Assembly: GCA_022539475.1 (NCBI GenBank)
Contig: VCMS01000020.1
Location: 248,001-312,000, forward strand
DNA from: Gracilaria domingensis
Taxonomy: Eukaryota > Rhodophyta > Florideophyceae > Gracilariales > Gracilariaceae
Direction: 5' to 3'
DNA length: 64,000 nucleotides
Shown here: piece after piece, positions 62,017 through 64,000 of the stretch
How positions within the stretch are numbered: position 1 is the stretch's first letter
Layout: the number at the start of each line of letters is the position of its first letter
The notes under the pieces: model-generated
Told to the model about the DNA's origin: nothing
Databases searched by the model: none
What the model saw: only the letters and a program-made list of their open reading frames with translations
Program-made: the position numbers and the translations under genes

Positions 62017-64000
62017 AACCATCAAGTTGAGCACAAACGAAAAGAGTGTTAGGTTGGGTAACATTCAGAACACTTCGTAAACAAAGTGTCTCTATCTTCC
62101 TCAAAGCGATTGTAGCAAAGTCCACTGTAGTAGTCTTATCGCCGTTTCATTGGAAGGCGGAGGAGCGACGTACAGTGAAGTGGCGGCGCCCGTTGTGGAG
62201 CCAAATGTCTGCATGGCTTGGCGGTGCGGTGGCGTTGTGTAGCAGAGCGAAGCGTAGGGCCAGTTGAAACGCAGTTTAGTACCTCAAACGTTTTAGGGAT
62301 TGAATACGCTGAAATGTAGCAAAGCGGCTGAACGGCTCAGCCGCAGAGTGGAGCGGCGAAATGGCCACAAATGTTTGCGGAGAAGCCGAGCGGTCTGGGC
62401 ATTCCATTGCGTGACCTAACAAAGCGACGGTGTAATGTGGCGAATCTAAGCGGCGACGTTGCGTGTAGGCAAAAACGTCAGTTAGGCGCAGTAGAGTAAA
62501 TAGGAATGGCGGCAGGGTTTAGTAGAAGCACTGCTTGGCTTGGTGAAAGAACGGAAGAGCTGGGAAGTGCGGGAGCAGCGGTGCAGAAAAGTACAGTAAA
62601 ACAGCCCTACTGCAACGGTAGAATTGCTTTGTGGAGCGGTAAAGCGTACAAATGTGTTGGAGATGTGAAAGTATGGCGATGAAATGTACAGAGAGAGGCA
62701 GGCGAGAGAACGGTGATGGGGCCTTGCAACGCTGCGAAGAAGTGAGTGGGAGCTGTAGAGCAAAACGTCCTTTGTGGGGATGCACCGAGTTTTTTTTCAT
62801 AGTTTGTTGATCCGTTACCGGCTTTGACACCTCAGGTTATGAGAGGCTACTGTGGTAGTGGCCCTATTTTGGGGTATGCCTAGGAAGGGTAGTATTTCTG
62901 CACACGTGTGCCAAGTTGGCCCGATAGCGGGTGCGCCGTGGCAAGCCTGCCACGGTTGCACACCTGTAGTGTATTGGCTGGCATCGCCGGATACTTAGAT
63001 ATTTAATTGATATTTTCAAGTGCCGTATATAAGTGGCGGCACTTGCCGCCACTGTACGGGAAGTAAACCTCAAGGAGGCTTCTGGTTCTGACTTTCTTGC
63101 CGCTTGTGAACGGTCTTCGTCCCTTATCAGGCAAGCTGCCACACTTCCGGGCTAGTCATCCGGCCTCTACCACTGAGGAATTCTAGACCGTCGTTACGGC
63201 ACCTTTTGTTGTTTCTCTGTTATTATTTCCGTCATACGGCTCTCGTTTCTCTGCCCTGTTATACAGGTTTTTGCCCACTAGTCTCGGGACTTATTCCCGT
63301 TTATCACGAGTCAGTGCTCCGCAGTGCGGCTCGTTTGCAGATCCCTTGTTGCTCCCTACCGTTAGGCTGGATATCTCCACTGGCTGCGGCTCGTGTAGAG
63401 CAAACCCTCCTCAGGGATACCGTTTCGGTAGTGGCAATCATAACTTATGGAGACGCCCATCGATGGGGAACTCGAGGTTATGAGTAGCACGATGGCGTGG
63501 ATCCGGACCCGGAATGTGTACATGTGTACCACTATTTGGTTGTTTGGATGGAGTGAATCTTTTCATACTTTTTAGAAATACCCCGTGGGCTTTGGTTCGC
63601 CACTGTCAGGACTGCCAGGGACGAGAGGTGCACATGAGGTGCTTAGATTATTCCATTATTTAGATATTTTTGATAACCCTCTACAGGGCCGCTAATTCTA
63701 CTACTTAGGTGATGGCTCACCGCCATCACCAACCTAGTAAAGGTAACCCGGTGTGCGGATCAATCTATTTCGCCTGCGCGACGACTCCAACTCCTCGCGG
63801 AGCGAGTTACCGCAGCACGGTCTAGTTATCCCCCGGCTCCAACAAGGAGAGTGCACGCAGTGCATACCATCATTGGTCTTGTTTTTATTTTGTTTTACTT
63901 GTGACTCGTAGAGTGCACACATCTTTGTTACCGGCCGGTACTTTCTCTCCGCCCCAGTACTTGGGTTCGTTTCTGTTCTTTCTTTTGTTTTTACCATTGG
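62017..64000. other. No gene seen; G-skewed block and small hairpins
   Basis: 62150-62480 is rich in GCGG-type words. Short perfect hairpins occur at 62936-62955 (CCGTGGCA/TGCCACGG) and 63033-63052 (GTGGCGGC/GCCGCCAC), the latter just after a TATATAAG at 63026. The TATA plus hairpin could belong to an LTR-like promoter, but no LTR ends were found. ORFs here are short and unsupported. Confidence 0.5.
63121..63188 (-). repeat. tRNA-like D and anticodon arms
   Basis: The minus strand reads CCTCAGTGGTAGAGG (63164-63178), a perfect D-arm form, followed by GCCGGATGACTAGCCCGG, which could fold as an anticodon arm. The T-arm expected next is absent or altered. It is a tRNA-derived relic or chance similarity. 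Confidence 0.3.

Overview
The window looks like a gene-poor, transposon-rich nuclear contig of a eukaryote. There are no operons, ribosome-binding-site patterns or bacterial gene arrays. Most coding signal belongs to LTR retrotransposons, tyrosine-recombinase (DIRS-like) retroelements, hAT-like DNA transposons and a MITE. The few plausible host genes are single-exon and TATA-led or carry secretion signals. An algal or protist genome, possibly a red alga, fits best: the LPMO-like gene, intronless genes and DIRS-like RT style point that way from general family knowledge. The sequence alone does not prove the lineage.

Layout. 1-3944: 3' part of a Ty3/gypsy element (G1, +) with a 217 bp LTR, inserted into the integrase of an older Ty1/copia element (C1, -, 3945 to about 7530). 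8041-9460: broken gypsy pol (G2, +) split by a 347 bp MITE with ~105 bp terminal inverted repeats. 9461-18091 is the host-gene island: a small secreted Cys-rich protein (11747-12421), an acidic protein built on 138 bp tandem repeats (12971-14203) with decayed copies behind it, and a secreted LPMO-like protein with an Ig-like C-terminus (16952-18091) behind an extremely GC-rich upstream region with a TATA box. 18092-22560 holds no gene I can support.

22570-24663: gypsy relic (G3, -), cut in its gag by a + strand LTR element (L4: LTR 24664-25204, gag 25279-27477, truncated protease). 28879-30261: an orphan 460-aa ORF. 31208-34099: foldback sequences, a 345 bp tandem duplication, and a DIRS-like ORF1/RT relic (-). 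34960-45411: a full-length but decayed gypsy (G5, -) bounded by 213/212 bp LTRs and a 4 bp target duplication. It contains an inserted tyrosine-recombinase retroelement (D2, +, about 39045-44350) and itself appears to split a glycosyltransferase-like host gene (pieces at 34480-34959 and 45412-45705).

45412-51685 is a graveyard of host-gene fragments: an ABCG transporter ATPase (46440-46900), pyruvate phosphate dikinase (48420-49130), and copia RT (C2, +). C2 is cut by L6 (51686-60680), an LTR element whose ~965 bp LTRs are nearly identical although its interior is largely eroded. A hAT-like transposase follows (60817-62016); the last 2 kb is non-coding.

The genes do not form a pathway. The story is layered transposition into host DNA: at least four nestings can be read directly (G1 in C1, MITE in G2, L4 in G3, D2 in G5), and G5 in a host gene and L6 in C2 are likely.
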